Below, one piece after another: positions 18,342-27,788 of a stretch of 64,000 nucleotides of DNA (its first letter is position 1; each line of letters opens with the position of its first letter). The stretch spans positions 1 through 64,000 of the forward strand of contig JAILKC010000052.1 in assembly GCA_024694055.1 (NCBI GenBank), in the 5' to 3' direction. The notes under the pieces are model-generated. The model was not told where the DNA came from, searched no databases, and worked only from the letters and a program-made list of their open reading frames with translations. Source of the DNA: Lachnospiraceae bacterium. Its GTDB lineage: Bacteria; Bacillota; Clostridia; Lachnospirales; Lachnospiraceae. Position numbers and translations under genes: made by a program.

Positions 18342-19952
18342 ATGCAGGGTAAAGCGGTATCCGAAGGAATAGCGATAGGAGTATTATCCATATATCGTAA
18401 GTTGGCGCATAATCCCGGAATGTCAAAATATCTCGGGAGTGTTGCTGAGATCAACAGACTTGCGGTAGCGCGCATACAGGCCAAAAGAGAGCTTGAATCA
18501 CTTCGTATCAAAGCATCCATGGAAGGTAATGAAGCCGGAGCATCATTGTTAGGGTCTTATATTGTCATGCTCGATGATCCGGCTTTTATAGATGCAGTCG
18601 AGAGACGTATCGGTGATCGTCATATGACGGCCGAAGAAGCCGTGGAATCGGCCAGGGACCGTATCTATGAACTGTTTGGCAGCATGGATGATCCTTATAT
18701 GCAGGCCAGAGCAGAGGATATCAGAGATATAAGTGACAGGGTCATACGCAATCTCGGAGGCAGTGTGCAGATCACTCCGAATCTTACTGATGATGTTATT
18801 CTGCTTGCGGAAGATCTGACTCCCAGTGACACCATGCAGCTCAATACTGACAGAGTGCTGGCTTTTGTTACAAAGCGCGGATCCAATCTGTCTCATACAG
18901 CCATTATTGCCCGTTCCATGAATATTCCGGCTGTAGTGGCGTTGGATTATCCCGAAGGTTGCGAAGGCAAACTGGCGATACTGGATGGCTACAACGGTGA
19001 GCTGATCATTGATCCTGACGAGGCGACCCTTGAAAGATACAGGGAACGTAAGGCTGAGTTGGAAGAGCGTGCGCGCATCTTAAGCGAACTTAAGTCTCTT
19101 CCGAGCGTTACTTTGGACGGACATCATGTCGGACTTTTGGCCAATGTCGGAAGCGCACCTGATATCAAAAAGGCACTTGAACTCGGCTGTGAAGGTATCG
19201 GACTGTTCAGATCCGAGATATTCTATTTGGACAGAGATGATTATCCTACGGAGGAAGAGCAGTATGAGGCATACGCCGAAGCAGTACGCGTTCTTGACGG
19301 AAGGGAACTGGTCATAAGGACCATAGACATCGGCGCTGACAAGCAGGTTCCTTATCTTCAGATGAAGCATGAGGACAATCCGGCGATGGGTATGCGAGCG
19401 GTCAGATACTGTTTGGGACACAAGGATGTATTCCGCACACAGCTCAGGGCCATTTACAGAGCTTCTGCACATGGTCCGGTATCTATTCTTTTTCCCATGA
19501 TCATATCAATTGAAGAAATATGGCAGATACGTTCCGTTATCAATGAGGTGAAGGCTTCTCTTGATAAGGATGGTCTTAAATATGCTACGTGCAAGATCGG
19601 AGCCATGATAGAGACTCCGGCTGCTGCCATGATATCGGATCTTCTGGCAAAAGAGGTGGATTTTTTCTCTATAGGTACCAACGATCTGACACAGTACACT
19701 TTGGCGGTAGACAGACAGAATACGGAACTTGAATTTATCTGCGATTATCATCATGAGGCGATACTGCGTTTCCTTAAGATGACCATTGATAACGGCCACA
19801 AAGAAGGATGCAAAGTATGTATTTGCGGAGAGCTTGCGGCAGATACATCCATTACGGCTGATCTGCTGCGGATGGGAGTGGATGAACTGTCCGTTACACC
19901 GGCAAGTCTGCTTAAAGTTAAGCAGGCTATCCGTGGGATACGGATATCATAA
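18342..19952 (+). CDS. ptsI: PEP-protein phosphotransferase, PTS Enzyme I
   Basis: This 536-aa protein transfers phosphate from PEP to HPr at the head of the sugar phosphotransferase system. The phospho-accepting histidine is His185 in NLSHTAIIARS, corresponding to His189 of E. coli. The PEP-binding barrel signature SIGTNDLTQYTLAVDR and the C-terminal Cys in CGELAAD are present. The N-terminus (MQGKAVSEGIAIG) is typical. It is somewhat shorter than the usual 570-575 aa. GGAGAA lies 8 nt upstream. No ptsH or Enzyme II gene is adjacent. A weak promoter-like pair (TTGCAT at 18258, TATGTT at 18280, spacing 16) suggests its own transcript, apart from the uxuB-like gene. Confidence 0.92.
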   Translation: MQGKAVSEGIAIGVLSIYRKLAHNPGMSKYLGSVAEINRLAVARIQAKRELESLRIKASMEGNEAGASLLGSYIVMLDDPAFIDAVERRIGDRHMTAEEAVESARDRIYELFGSMDDPYMQARAEDIRDISDRVIRNLGGSVQITPNLTDDVILLAEDLTPSDTMQLNTDRVLAFVTKRGSNLSHTAIIARSMNIPAVVALDYPEGCEGKLAILDGYNGELIIDPDEATLERYRERKAELEERARILSELKSLPSVTLDGHHVGLLANVGSAPDIKKALELGCEGIGLFRSEIFYLDRDDYPTEEEQYEAYAEAVRVLDGRELVIRTIDIGADKQVPYLQMKHEDNPAMGMRAVRYCLGHKDVFRTQLRAIYRASAHGPVSILFPMIISIEEIWQIRSVINEVKASLDKDGLKYATCKIGAMIETPAAAMISDLLAKEVDFFSIGTNDLTQYTLAVDRQNTELEFICDYHHEAILRFLKMTIDNGHKEGCKVCICGELAADTSITADLLRMGVDELSVTPASLLKVKQAIRGIRIS

Positions 19953-19991
19953 ATACATGATTCATTACAGGAATATATTTGGGAGGATGAG

Positions 19992-20426
19992 ATGGAAAAG
20001 ATAAAGATCAAATATTTTACGGATAAGATCGAGAAATTAAGATACATAGACGGCAAGTCTGACTGGATCGATTTAAGGGCAGCGGAAGATGTTGACATGA
20101 AGGCGGGAGAATGGAAGCTTATTCCCCTTGGAGTTGCCATGCAGCTTCCGAAGGGATATGAGGCTCACATAGTACCCAGAAGTTCCACTTACAAGAACTT
20201 TGGACTTATACAGAGCAATCATATGGGTGTTGTGGACTGTTCATACTGCGGTGACAATGATCAGTGGTTTGTTCCAATGTGTGCCATGCGAGACACTCAT
20301 ATAAGTGTCAATGACCGTATATGCCAGTTCCGTATCATGGAGAATCAGCCCAAGATCGAGTTTGACGAAGTTGAATCTCTGGGCGGTGAGGACCGCGGCG
20401 GTTTCGGTTCTACAGGTAAGAACTAG
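19992..20426 (+). CDS. dut: dUTP diphosphatase (dUTPase)
   Basis: This 144-aa trimeric-type dUTPase hydrolyses dUTP to dUMP, which keeps uracil out of DNA and feeds thymidylate synthesis. The five family motifs are visible in order: DLRAAE (1), [10 protein letters not shown] (2), [14 protein letters not shown] (3, with catalytic Asp), NDRICQFRI (4) and RGGFGSTG (5, the C-terminal arm that closes over substrate). Motif 3 has Cys where E. coli has Arg. GGGAGG precedes the ATG. It follows ptsI by 39 bp and is probably cotranscribed with it; the functions are unrelated. Confidence 0.92.
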   Translation: MEKIKIKYFTDKIEKLRYIDGKSDWIDLRAAEDVDMKAGEWKLIPLGVAMQLPKGYEAHIVPRSSTYKNFGLIQSNHMGVVDCSYCGDNDQWFVPMCAMRDTHISVNDRICQFRIMENQPKIEFDEVESLGGEDRGGFGSTGKN

Positions 20427-20440
20427 ACATAAATCATCTG

Positions 20441-20468
20441 TTGCATTTTATATGTACGGGTGTATAAT
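20441..20468 (+). promoter_or_regulatory. Promoter of the Mrp operon
   Basis: TTGCAT (20441-20446) and TATAAT (20463-20468) are separated by 16 bp. Transcription would start near 20475, only 13-19 nt before the two candidate ATG codons of mrpE. Confidence 0.65.
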
Positions 20469-20487
20469 GTGTGTTTGTTAGTAACAC

Positions 20488-21009
20488 ATGGGTATGGATA
20501 TATATATGATGATTATATTCTTTTTTCTGGTATGGGTGATATTTAACGGCAGGCTTACCGTTGAGATAGCCGTATTCGGACTTGTCATATCGAGCGCAAT
20601 ATATATGTTCGTATGTAAGTTCCTTGGCTATTCTCCGAAGATCGACAGATATGCGATACGCAATACGGGCCTGTTTGTTAAATATTTTTGTATACTCATG
20701 GCAGAGATCATAAAAGCCAACTTTACAGCCACAAGATTCATAGGCAGTTCAAGATATGAAGTGGAACCGGTGATAGTAAGCTTTGAGACGGATCTTAAGA
20801 CCAGGTCTGCCAGAGTCCTTTTGGCCAACAGTATCACCCTTACTCCAGGGACTATCACGGTATCCATGGATGGCAACAGATTTACTGTACATTGCCTTGA
20901 TAAGAGCCTTGCAGTAGGACTGGCGGATTCGGTGTTTGTGAAGATGCTTCATGAACTTGAAAGCAGGATCTCGGAGCCTGACCTGATTGAAGAGTCTGAT
21001 GAACAGTAA
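20488..21009 (+). CDS. mrpE: Mrp antiporter subunit E
   Basis: This 173-aa membrane protein is of the MnhE/MrpE family, with two N-terminal hydrophobic segments and a cytoplasmic C-terminal domain (FETDLKTRSARVLLANSITLTPGT is the conserved core, spanning about residues 97-118). It is a small accessory subunit of multisubunit Na+/H+ antiporters and of the membrane arm of Mbh-type complexes. It opens the operon. Candidate starts are ATG 20488 and ATG 20494; neither has a clear ribosome-binding site, which is unusual in this window. Confidence 0.9.
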   Translation: MGMDIYMMIIFFFLVWVIFNGRLTVEIAVFGLVISSAIYMFVCKFLGYSPKIDRYAIRNTGLFVKYFCILMAEIIKANFTATRFIGSSRYEVEPVIVSFETDLKTRSARVLLANSITLTPGTITVSMDGNRFTVHCLDKSLAVGLADSVFVKMLHELESRISEPDLIEESDEQ

Positions 21010-21027
21010 AAGATCGTGGAGGATCAG

Positions 21028-21378
21028 ATGACGGATACGGTACTGACACCCATACAAACAGCATATCATTACCTGTATATCGGGGTCATCATATTTCTTG
21101 CATTGGCTCTTTTTGCATGTCTTATAAGAGCCATAAAAGGACCGAAGATCGCGGACAGAATTGTGGCCGTCAATATGATGGGCACAATGGTAATGGTTAT
21201 TATGACGATCATGTCACTTTTGTTAAAAGAGGATTACCTGGTAGATATAAGCCTTATATATGCGATGATCAGCTTTATTGCGGTCGTGGTCATCACCAAA
21301 GTATATATAGGAATATATGAAGAGAGAAGAATAGCTAAAGAAAAGCAAAAAGGAGGTGCGGATGATGGAATGGATTAG
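21028..21378 (+). CDS. mrpF: Mrp antiporter subunit F
   Basis: This 116-aa MrpF/PhaF-family protein has three hydrophobic segments and the family core RAIKGPKIADRIVAVNMMGT, followed by EDYLVDISLIYAMISFIA. I chose ATG 21028 because GGAGG lies 5 nt upstream; the GTG at 21016 overlaps the ribosome-binding region. The last 17 bp overlap the start of mrpG, which suggests coupled translation. Confidence 0.92.
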   Translation: MTDTVLTPIQTAYHYLYIGVIIFLALALFACLIRAIKGPKIADRIVAVNMMGTMVMVIMTIMSLLLKEDYLVDISLIYAMISFIAVVVITKVYIGIYEERRIAKEKQKGGADDGMD

Positions 21379-21724
21379 ACTTGTCATCGGTGCAGCTTTT
21401 TTATTTTGCGGCCTTGCATTTTTCGTAATGGAGATATACGGAATATTCAAGTATGACTATGTGATCAACCGCATGCATGCGGCAGCCATAGGAGATACGA
21501 TGGGTATCAGCCTGTCCCTTGCCGGACTTATGATATTCTCCGGATTGAATTTCACTACGCTTAAGATCGCGCTGATAGTAGTATTTTTGTGGTTTTCATC
21601 ACCTGTTGCATCGCACCTTTTGGCCAACCTCGAGGTCACTACATGTGATGATAAGGATAAGCATATGAAAGTGTATGATGAACTGAGTACACTGGAAGAA
21701 GAACTTAAGGAGAGCGAAAAGTAA
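21362..21724 (+). CDS. mrpG: Mrp antiporter subunit G
   Basis: This 120-aa MrpG/PhaG-family protein has three hydrophobic segments with the conserved NRMHAAAIGDTMGI motif, followed by the SSPVASHLLA stretch. AAAGGAGG lies about 6 nt before ATG 21362; a GTG two codons upstream is less likely. It overlaps mrpF by 17 bp and its stop shares a base with the next start. Confidence 0.92.
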   Translation: MMEWIRLVIGAAFLFCGLAFFVMEIYGIFKYDYVINRMHAAAIGDTMGISLSLAGLMIFSGLNFTTLKIALIVVFLWFSSPVASHLLANLEVTTCDDKDKHMKVYDELSTLEEELKESEK

Positions 21725-22047
21725 TGTCAGTACTGCAGATAATACTTCTCATATTCTTAATAGTGTGCGCGGTGTCTGTGAGTCTTACTCATGACCTGCT
21801 CAATGCGATCCTGATATATATGTCATTTTCGCTTATCATGTCCATTATATGGGTAACATTGCAGTCACCGGATCTGGCTATCACGGAAGCCGCCGTTGGA
21901 GCCGGTGTTACCAGTGTCCTGTTCTTTGTGACGCTTAAAAAGATCCATGCGATCAATATAGAAGAGGGTACAAGGGAACTTAACGATAAAGATATCAATA
22001 CCGAAGATATAGACGGACTCAATGAGCCCGAGAAAAAGCAGATGTAA
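21724..22047 (+). CDS. MbhD/DUF4040-type subunit (detached part of MrpA C-terminus)
   Basis: This 107-aa protein has three hydrophobic segments (1-76) and an acidic tail. The segment SPDLAITEAAVGAGVTSVLFF is the DUF4040/MbhD hallmark found near the C-terminal end of full-length MrpA and as separate subunits in Mbh complexes. Here it is a stand-alone gene that overlaps mrpG by one base (TAATG). It should sit in the membrane near the MrpE/F/G/B/C module. Confidence 0.85.
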   Translation: MSVLQIILLIFLIVCAVSVSLTHDLLNAILIYMSFSLIMSIIWVTLQSPDLAITEAAVGAGVTSVLFFVTLKKIHAINIEEGTRELNDKDINTEDIDGLNEPEKKQM

Positions 22048-22068
22048 CTTATATCCCGGAGGTGATCC

Positions 22069-23049
22069 GTGAGCAGACGTAAGACTGACGAAGAGTATTC
22101 AAAGACAAAAGCATATAAGTTCTTTAAGTGGTTAAGAGGCGAGAATTCATATATTCCCGAAGAGACCAGGATGGATATGGGTCTGCTTATACCCATTGAG
22201 GATGACTCAACCATAAAGGAGAGGATGAACGAGAAGCAGATGGCCATAGACAAGGTCTATGACGAGGATTCCAATAAGCTTCTAAAGTTCTTTAATAAGA
22301 TGTATCGCGTGGTCGCAGCGATGTTCCTCGTGATACTGGCTGCACTGCTCATATACAATGTGGCCTTCCTGCCTCCTGTTGGTGAGAGGGACAAGCCTGA
22401 CAATAATGAAGTTACCGAGAGATATATAGAGAAGGGTATCGAGGAGACCGGAGCCGTCAACATAGTTACCGGTATGATCCTGGATTACAGGGCATTTGAT
22501 ACGTTCGGAGAGTCCAACGTGCTCTTTGTGGCCACTATAACAGTGCTCATTCTTTTGCGCCTTAATAAAGACAAGAGGCCTGACAGAGATGAGCTGGAGG
22601 ATCACGAGTCTTCGGACCGCATCTATGAGCCCAAGAATGATGTGATACTGCAGACTGTAGCAGGCTTTTTGGTACCAATCATCATGATATTCGGGATATA
22701 TGTGATCCTTAACGGACATTTATCACCCGGAGGAGGATTCTCCGGCGGAGCCATAATCGGAGCCGGACTGATACTTTATCTCAATGCGTTCGGTTTTGAA
22801 AAAGCGGAGAGATTCTTCACCGAGAAGACATATAAGTGGATCAGTTTTTTTGCGCTTACGACATACTGTCTGTGCAAGGCTTATTCATTCTTCTGCGGAG
22901 CCAATCATTTGGACAGCCATATTCCGCTTGGCACCCCGGGTGCGATACTTTCAAGCGGACTTATTCTGATACTTAATATCTGCGTGGGTCTTGTGGTGGC
23001 CTGCACGATGTACACTTTCTATGTAATGTTCAGAAAGGGAGATTTTTGA
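22069..23049 (+). CDS. mrpB: Fused MbhE-like domain plus Mrp subunit B
   Basis: This 326-aa protein is more than twice the length of a normal MrpB (about 140 aa). Residues 1-80 are charged and soluble. Residues about 80-170 contain two hydrophobic segments with VNIVTGMILDYRAFDTFGE, the hallmark of the MbhE/MrpA extreme C-terminal domain. Residues about 190-326 are MrpB, with VILNGHLSPGGGFSGGAIIG. The start is GTG 22069 behind a near-perfect GGAGGTGATCC site. The fusion joins two parts that are adjacent in Mrp/Mbh assemblies. The N-terminal extension has no recognised domain. Confidence 0.88.
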   Translation: MSRRKTDEEYSKTKAYKFFKWLRGENSYIPEETRMDMGLLIPIEDDSTIKERMNEKQMAIDKVYDEDSNKLLKFFNKMYRVVAAMFLVILAALLIYNVAFLPPVGERDKPDNNEVTERYIEKGIEETGAVNIVTGMILDYRAFDTFGESNVLFVATITVLILLRLNKDKRPDRDELEDHESSDRIYEPKNDVILQTVAGFLVPIIMIFGIYVILNGHLSPGGGFSGGAIIGAGLILYLNAFGFEKAERFFTEKTYKWISFFALTTYCLCKAYSFFCGANHLDSHIPLGTPGAILSSGLILILNICVGLVVACTMYTFYVMFRKGDF

Positions 23050-23423
23050 TGTTGCATAATCTTGCGGTTAATTATGAAGAGGCGATAGCAATGCTTTTGT
23101 TTGTCATTGGCTTTGCAAATCTCCTGCTGCAGAAAAATCTCATAAAAAAGATAATCGGACTTAATATAATGGATTCCGCAGTCTATCTGTTCTTGGCGCT
23201 CAAGGGCTATATCGAGGGGGCTGCGGTGCCTATCGTGGTAAACGGCATAACCGATAAAGAGGCTTATATCAATCCGGTACCTGCGGGCCTGGTGCTTACG
23301 GGTATCGTGGTATCCGTATCCGTGTCGGCTCTTATGCTTTCGCTTACCATAAGGCTTTATAGAAGATATCATACGCTTAATCTCGATGAGATATCAATGC
23401 GCCTTAAAAAGGAGGGATTGTAA
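23049..23423 (+). CDS. mrpC: Mrp antiporter subunit C (NuoK-like)
   Basis: This 124-aa MrpC/NuoK-family protein has three membrane segments, the core NLIKKIIGLNIMDSAVYLFL, and the conserved NPVPAGLVLTGIVVS segment. ATG 23049 overlaps the previous stop by one base. NuoK-like subunits line the lateral proton path next to the antiporter-like subunits. Confidence 0.92.
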   Translation: MLHNLAVNYEEAIAMLLFVIGFANLLLQKNLIKKIIGLNIMDSAVYLFLALKGYIEGAAVPIVVNGITDKEAYINPVPAGLVLTGIVVSVSVSALMLSLTIRLYRRYHTLNLDEISMRLKKEGL

Positions 23424-24916
23424 TGGAACTTATCCGTAATTTCCCCTTCTTTTCCATAATGATCGCAATGTTCTCGGGGCCGGTGTGCTCTGTGCTTCCG
23501 GGCAAGGTCGCAAGAGTGGTCAATGCCTGCGTCATAGTGATCGTGGGGATCATGTCGGCAGTGCTGCTTGGGTATCTTTACGTTACGGGAGAGAGTTTTG
23601 TATACATGATGGGTCACTTTCCGGCGCCCTGGGGTAATGAGATAAGGGCCGGAGTGCTGGAAGCCGGAATGGCCATGTTTTTCTGTATCGTCATGCTTTT
23701 GTCAGTGCTCGGCGGTATCAAGAAACTGTTTGATGAAGTGGTCGTTAGCAAGCACAATCTCTACTATATCCTTGTGGGACTGATGTTGAGCTCGCTCTTG
23801 GCCCTTGTATATACAAATGACCTTTTCACGGCATACGTATTTGTCGAGATCAATACGATATCTGCCTGCGGACTCATAATGATAAGAGAAAACGGACGTA
23901 CCATAGAGGCAGCAGTCCGTTATATGATAATGAGCCTTATAGGTTCTGCGATGATACTTCTTGGTATCTGTATGATATATGATCTTACGGGACATCTTCT
24001 GATGAGCAATATCAAGGAATCTGTTGCCGCGATGACTGCGGGCGGGACCTATCCGGAGCCTTTGCTGTGCACGATCGCTCTCATGAGCGTGGGCCTTGCG
24101 ATCAAGTGTGCGCTTTTCCCTTTTCATTCATGGCTTCCGGATGCATATGGTTATTCGACTGTTTCATCGGCTGCCATCCTTTCAAGTCTTGTGTCCAAGG
24201 GATATATATTCCTGCTCATCAAGATCATTTACAGGGTGATAGGTTTTGATGTATATAAGGGAAGCGGCGTCATAGACGTAATGTTCATATTCGGACTGGC
24301 AGGTATGATATTCGGATCGGTCAGCGCCATCAGAGAGAGCGATGTAAGAAGGATGATCGCGTATTCGTCCGTAGCTCAGATAGGATACATATTCATGGGT
24401 ATCGGAATGGGCACACAGTTCGGTATGGTGGCGGCAGTTTTCCATATTCTTTCGCATGCCTCGACCAAATCGCTTTTGTTCATCTCGGCGATCGGTCTTA
24501 CCGACGTGTCGGGAGGAAGCAGAAAGTTCATCGAACTTACGGGTTCGGGATATCGTAACAGGATTGCGGGACTGTCCTTTGCGATAGGAGCGCTTTCGAT
24601 GGTAGGTGTACCGCTTTTCTCAGGCTTTATCAGTAAGCTTTTGTTCGCCGAGGCTGCCATCAATCTGTCAGGAAGGATGCTTCCGGTATTTATAGTTTTG
24701 GGAATAAGTACGATACTTAATGCGATATATTTCATGAAGACTGTCATAAGGATATATACTCCCGTGGATGAAAGTCCGTATCCCAGGGCGCATATGAGAC
24801 AGTTGCCTTTGTACAGCATGGTGCTGTGTGCATTTGTGATCTTAAATGTAGTGCTCGGAGTTATGTCGGATCCCATTATCGGCCTTATAGGACAGGGTCT
24901 TACGATGTTTGACTGA
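23423..24916 (+). CDS. mrpD: Proton antiporter-like subunit 1 (MrpD/NuoN family)
   Basis: This 497-aa membrane protein of the complex-I antiporter family has about 14 hydrophobic segments. The Glu in the TM5-equivalent region (FVEINTISACGLIM), the TM7-equivalent Lys (IKCALFPFHSWLPDAYG) and the AYSSVAQIGYIFMGIG motif are present. These are proton-path positions in this family. It starts one base into the mrpC stop. Of the four antiporter-like subunits it is placed where MrpD normally stands, directly after mrpC. Confidence 0.9.
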   Translation: MELIRNFPFFSIMIAMFSGPVCSVLPGKVARVVNACVIVIVGIMSAVLLGYLYVTGESFVYMMGHFPAPWGNEIRAGVLEAGMAMFFCIVMLLSVLGGIKKLFDEVVVSKHNLYYILVGLMLSSLLALVYTNDLFTAYVFVEINTISACGLIMIRENGRTIEAAVRYMIMSLIGSAMILLGICMIYDLTGHLLMSNIKESVAAMTAGGTYPEPLLCTIALMSVGLAIKCALFPFHSWLPDAYGYSTVSSAAILSSLVSKGYIFLLIKIIYRVIGFDVYKGSGVIDVMFIFGLAGMIFGSVSAIRESDVRRMIAYSSVAQIGYIFMGIGMGTQFGMVAAVFHILSHASTKSLLFISAIGLTDVSGGSRKFIELTGSGYRNRIAGLSFAIGALSMVGVPLFSGFISKLLFAEAAINLSGRMLPVFIVLGISTILNAIYFMKTVIRIYTPVDESPYPRAHMRQLPLYSMVLCAFVILNVVLGVMSDPIIGLIGQGLTMFD

Positions 24917-24923
24917 AGTGATT

Positions 24924-26276
24924 ATGGAGATATTTTATTCTTTACCCGTACAATTTCATATGGATCCGCTTGGAGCGATATTTGCTTTTCTTACGCTCAT
25001 TGTGTTTCTGTGTTCGGGAGTCTTTTCTTTTGAATACTTAAAGGGCAGTAAGAACATTAAGAGTTACGCGGTATTCTATGTCATTACCATGGCTGTGGAA
25101 CTGCTTTTGTGTGCGGCATCGAATCTTATCACATTTTATATGTGTTATGAGCTTTTGACGATCATGTCCATGCCTTTGGTGATACATGAAAGAACGGCAC
25201 AGTCCAAGGCGGCAGCGCTTAAATACCTGTTCTTTTCAATGTTCGGCGCGTACTTTGCTCTGTTTGGGATATACAATCTGTCAAAGAAAGCGACAAGTCT
25301 GTCATTTGTCTATGGTGGCAATATAGATGCTTCGGTATGGGTTGCGGATGAGAAGATTCTTTTAATATCCGTTATGGCTATGATCATAGGCTTCGGTGTA
25401 AAGGCCGGAATGTGGCCCATGCACAGTTGGCTTCCCGCGGCGCATCCTGTTGCTCCGTCACCTGCGTCTGCCGTGTTATCGGCCTGTGTGGTAAAAGCGG
25501 GTGTACTCGGTATCATAAGAAGCATATGGTATGTGGCGGGAACGGGAAAAATACCCGGATCCTACGTGCAAAAGGCGTGGATGATCCTTACGTTAATGAC
25601 GGTATTTTTAGGCTCAATGTTGGCTTACAGGGAGCAGGTGCTTAAAAAGCGTCTGGCCTATTCTACGGTAAGCCAGGTGTCATATATACTCTTTGGACTG
25701 GCTGTGGGTATAGGCTCTGTTCATACCGATTCAATGGTCTCTTCGTACGCGTATGTATCCGACAGTATAACCGGAGCGATACTGCACGTACTGGCGCACG
25801 GATTCATCAAGGCTGTACTTTTCCTTGTGGCCGGTGCGGCAATGAGATACATGAATGTTCATAAAGTTGATGAACTAAAGGGTATCGGCCTTAAGATGCC
25901 CGGTATCATGGTGTGCTACACGATAGCTTCCTTGGGACTTATAGGCATACCTCCTACAGGAGGATTCGTCTCGAAGTGGTATCTGGCTACTGGTTCGATA
26001 GCCACAGGCATTCCTGTTTTTTCGTGGTTGGGACCGGTGGTATTGCTTGTAAGTGCACTTCTTACGGCAGGATATCTTTTGGGGCCTGCGGTTAAGGCAT
26101 TCTTCCCGGGCCGGGAGTACAGACAGGATCATAAGGATGATAAGCCTTTGGGTAAGGATGAGAAGCCGGGGCTTTTGATGCTGCTTCCGGTAGCGACTCT
26201 GACACTTCTGTCAGTTTTGATGGGTATATTCACTTCGCCGATCATAGAAGTGATAAGAAAGATATTTTTTATATAG
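24924..26276 (+). CDS. Proton antiporter-like subunit 2
   Basis: This 450-aa complex-I antiporter-family protein has the Glu motif (CYELLTIMSMPLVIHE), the Lys motif (VKAGMWPMHSWLPAAHPVAP) and the YSTVSQVSYILFG segment intact. The start is uncertain: ATG 24924, GTG 24918 and TTG 24909 are all in frame and no strong ribosome-binding site distinguishes them; I prefer the ATG. It overlaps or closely follows the preceding subunit, so translation is probably coupled. Confidence 0.88.
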   Translation: MEIFYSLPVQFHMDPLGAIFAFLTLIVFLCSGVFSFEYLKGSKNIKSYAVFYVITMAVELLLCAASNLITFYMCYELLTIMSMPLVIHERTAQSKAAALKYLFFSMFGAYFALFGIYNLSKKATSLSFVYGGNIDASVWVADEKILLISVMAMIIGFGVKAGMWPMHSWLPAAHPVAPSPASAVLSACVVKAGVLGIIRSIWYVAGTGKIPGSYVQKAWMILTLMTVFLGSMLAYREQVLKKRLAYSTVSQVSYILFGLAVGIGSVHTDSMVSSYAYVSDSITGAILHVLAHGFIKAVLFLVAGAAMRYMNVHKVDELKGIGLKMPGIMVCYTIASLGLIGIPPTGGFVSKWYLATGSIATGIPVFSWLGPVVLLVSALLTAGYLLGPAVKAFFPGREYRQDHKDDKPLGKDEKPGLLMLLPVATLTLLSVLMGIFTSPIIEVIRKIFFI

Positions 26277-26285
26277 GTAAATGGC

Positions 26286-27788
26286 ATGGTATTTGCAGCA
26301 GTTATCCTGCCGATATTGGCAGGAGGCCTTATTCCGCTTATTAAGTGGAAAAGCGGGCGAATAAGAAACATATATAATGAGTGCATAGTCTTGGCTACTA
26401 CAGCCATCGTATGGTATCTGATACTGGTACCCGGCGCGGAGAGATTCACACTTGTTCGTTTTCAAGGGGATTTAAACATTTCATTCTGTGTGGACGGGCT
26501 CAGTATGATATTTGCGGGACTGGTATCTTTACTCTGGCCTTTGGCGACACTGTATGCCTTTGAGTATATGGATCATTCCACGGCATATGGTCATACACAC
26601 AATGGGAAACTTTCACCAAGGGATGAGATGCCCAATATCTTTTTCATGTTCTATACCATGACATATGGCGTAACGCTTGGTATAGCGCTTGCGGCCAACA
26701 TTCTCACGATGTACTGCTTTTATGAGATGTTAACGCTTGTGACGGTTCCTCTTGTGATGCATACACTGACAAGAAGTGCGATCTTGGCCAGCCGTAAATA
26801 CATGTATTATTCACTCGGCGGAGCTGCGTTCGCTTTCCTTGGTATGATATTCGTCATCACCTACGGTACCACGATAGACTTTAAACTCGGTGGAGTTCTC
26901 GATATGAACGCTGTAGCGGACAAAACCGGAGTTCTGTTGCTTATATATGTATTTGCATTTATGGGATTCTCGGTCAAGGCTGCGGTATGTCCCTTCAATT
27001 CATGGCTTCCGGATGCGGGCGTGGCACCCACTCCGGTCACGGCACTGTTGCATGCCGTTGCCGTGGTTAAATCGGGTGCTTTTGCCATCATCAGACTTAC
27101 GTTTTATCTCTTCGGCACGGAATTCTTGCGAGGAACATGGGCTCAGTACGTGACCATGGCGATAGTTATCATAACGATCATCTACGGAAGTGCAAGAGCG
27201 GTTAAGGAACCGCATATAAAGAGAAGACTTGCTTACTCTACCATAAGCAATCTTTCTTATATCGTATTCGGCGTGACGCTTATGACACCGCTTGGAATGG
27301 CAGCGGCACTTTCGCATATGATCATGCATGCCGTTATGAAGATCTGCTCTTTTTTCTGTGCAGGCGCGATCATGCATAAGACGGGACGTGAATACGTATA
27401 TGAGCTTGACGGACTCGGATATAAGATGCCGCAGGTATTTGGCATATTTACGATCAGTGCTTTTGCACTCATGGGTGTTCCGGGACTTGCGGGTTTCGTG
27501 AGCAAATGGAATCTGGTATCCGCGGCACTTGAACTTGGAACACCGCTTGCATATGCCGGCGTGGTGGCATTGCTCATTTCGGCCATACTTACCGCCATAT
27601 ATATGCTGACAGTCAGTGTCAGGGCATTTTTCCCGAAGGCCGATTATAATACAAGAGTCAATGAGGGCATAAAAGACCCCGGTCTTAAGATGCTCATACC
27701 GTTATATATCTTTGCGATCGCCATGATCGTACTCGGCATCAATTCGTCATTGATCATGGACTTTATATGTAAGGTGGCAGCGATTTGA
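26286..27788 (+). CDS. Proton antiporter-like subunit 3
   Basis: This 500-aa complex-I antiporter-family protein has the Glu motif (FYEMLTLVTVPLVMHT), the Lys motif (VKAAVCPFNSWLPDAGVAPT) and AYSTISNLSYIVFGV. It differs from its neighbours by VAPTPVTALLHAVAVV where the others have a PAS(A)-type run, which resembles MrpD/NuoL-like proteins of Mbh clusters. ATG 26286 follows the previous stop by 9 bp; the ribosome-binding site is weak. Confidence 0.88.
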   Translation: MVFAAVILPILAGGLIPLIKWKSGRIRNIYNECIVLATTAIVWYLILVPGAERFTLVRFQGDLNISFCVDGLSMIFAGLVSLLWPLATLYAFEYMDHSTAYGHTHNGKLSPRDEMPNIFFMFYTMTYGVTLGIALAANILTMYCFYEMLTLVTVPLVMHTLTRSAILASRKYMYYSLGGAAFAFLGMIFVITYGTTIDFKLGGVLDMNAVADKTGVLLLIYVFAFMGFSVKAAVCPFNSWLPDAGVAPTPVTALLHAVAVVKSGAFAIIRLTFYLFGTEFLRGTWAQYVTMAIVIITIIYGSARAVKEPHIKRRLAYSTISNLSYIVFGVTLMTPLGMAAALSHMIMHAVMKICSFFCAGAIMHKTGREYVYELDGLGYKMPQVFGIFTISAFALMGVPGLAGFVSKWNLVSAALELGTPLAYAGVVALLISAILTAIYMLTVSVRAFFPKADYNTRVNEGIKDPGLKMLIPLYIFAIAMIVLGINSSLIMDFICKVAAI

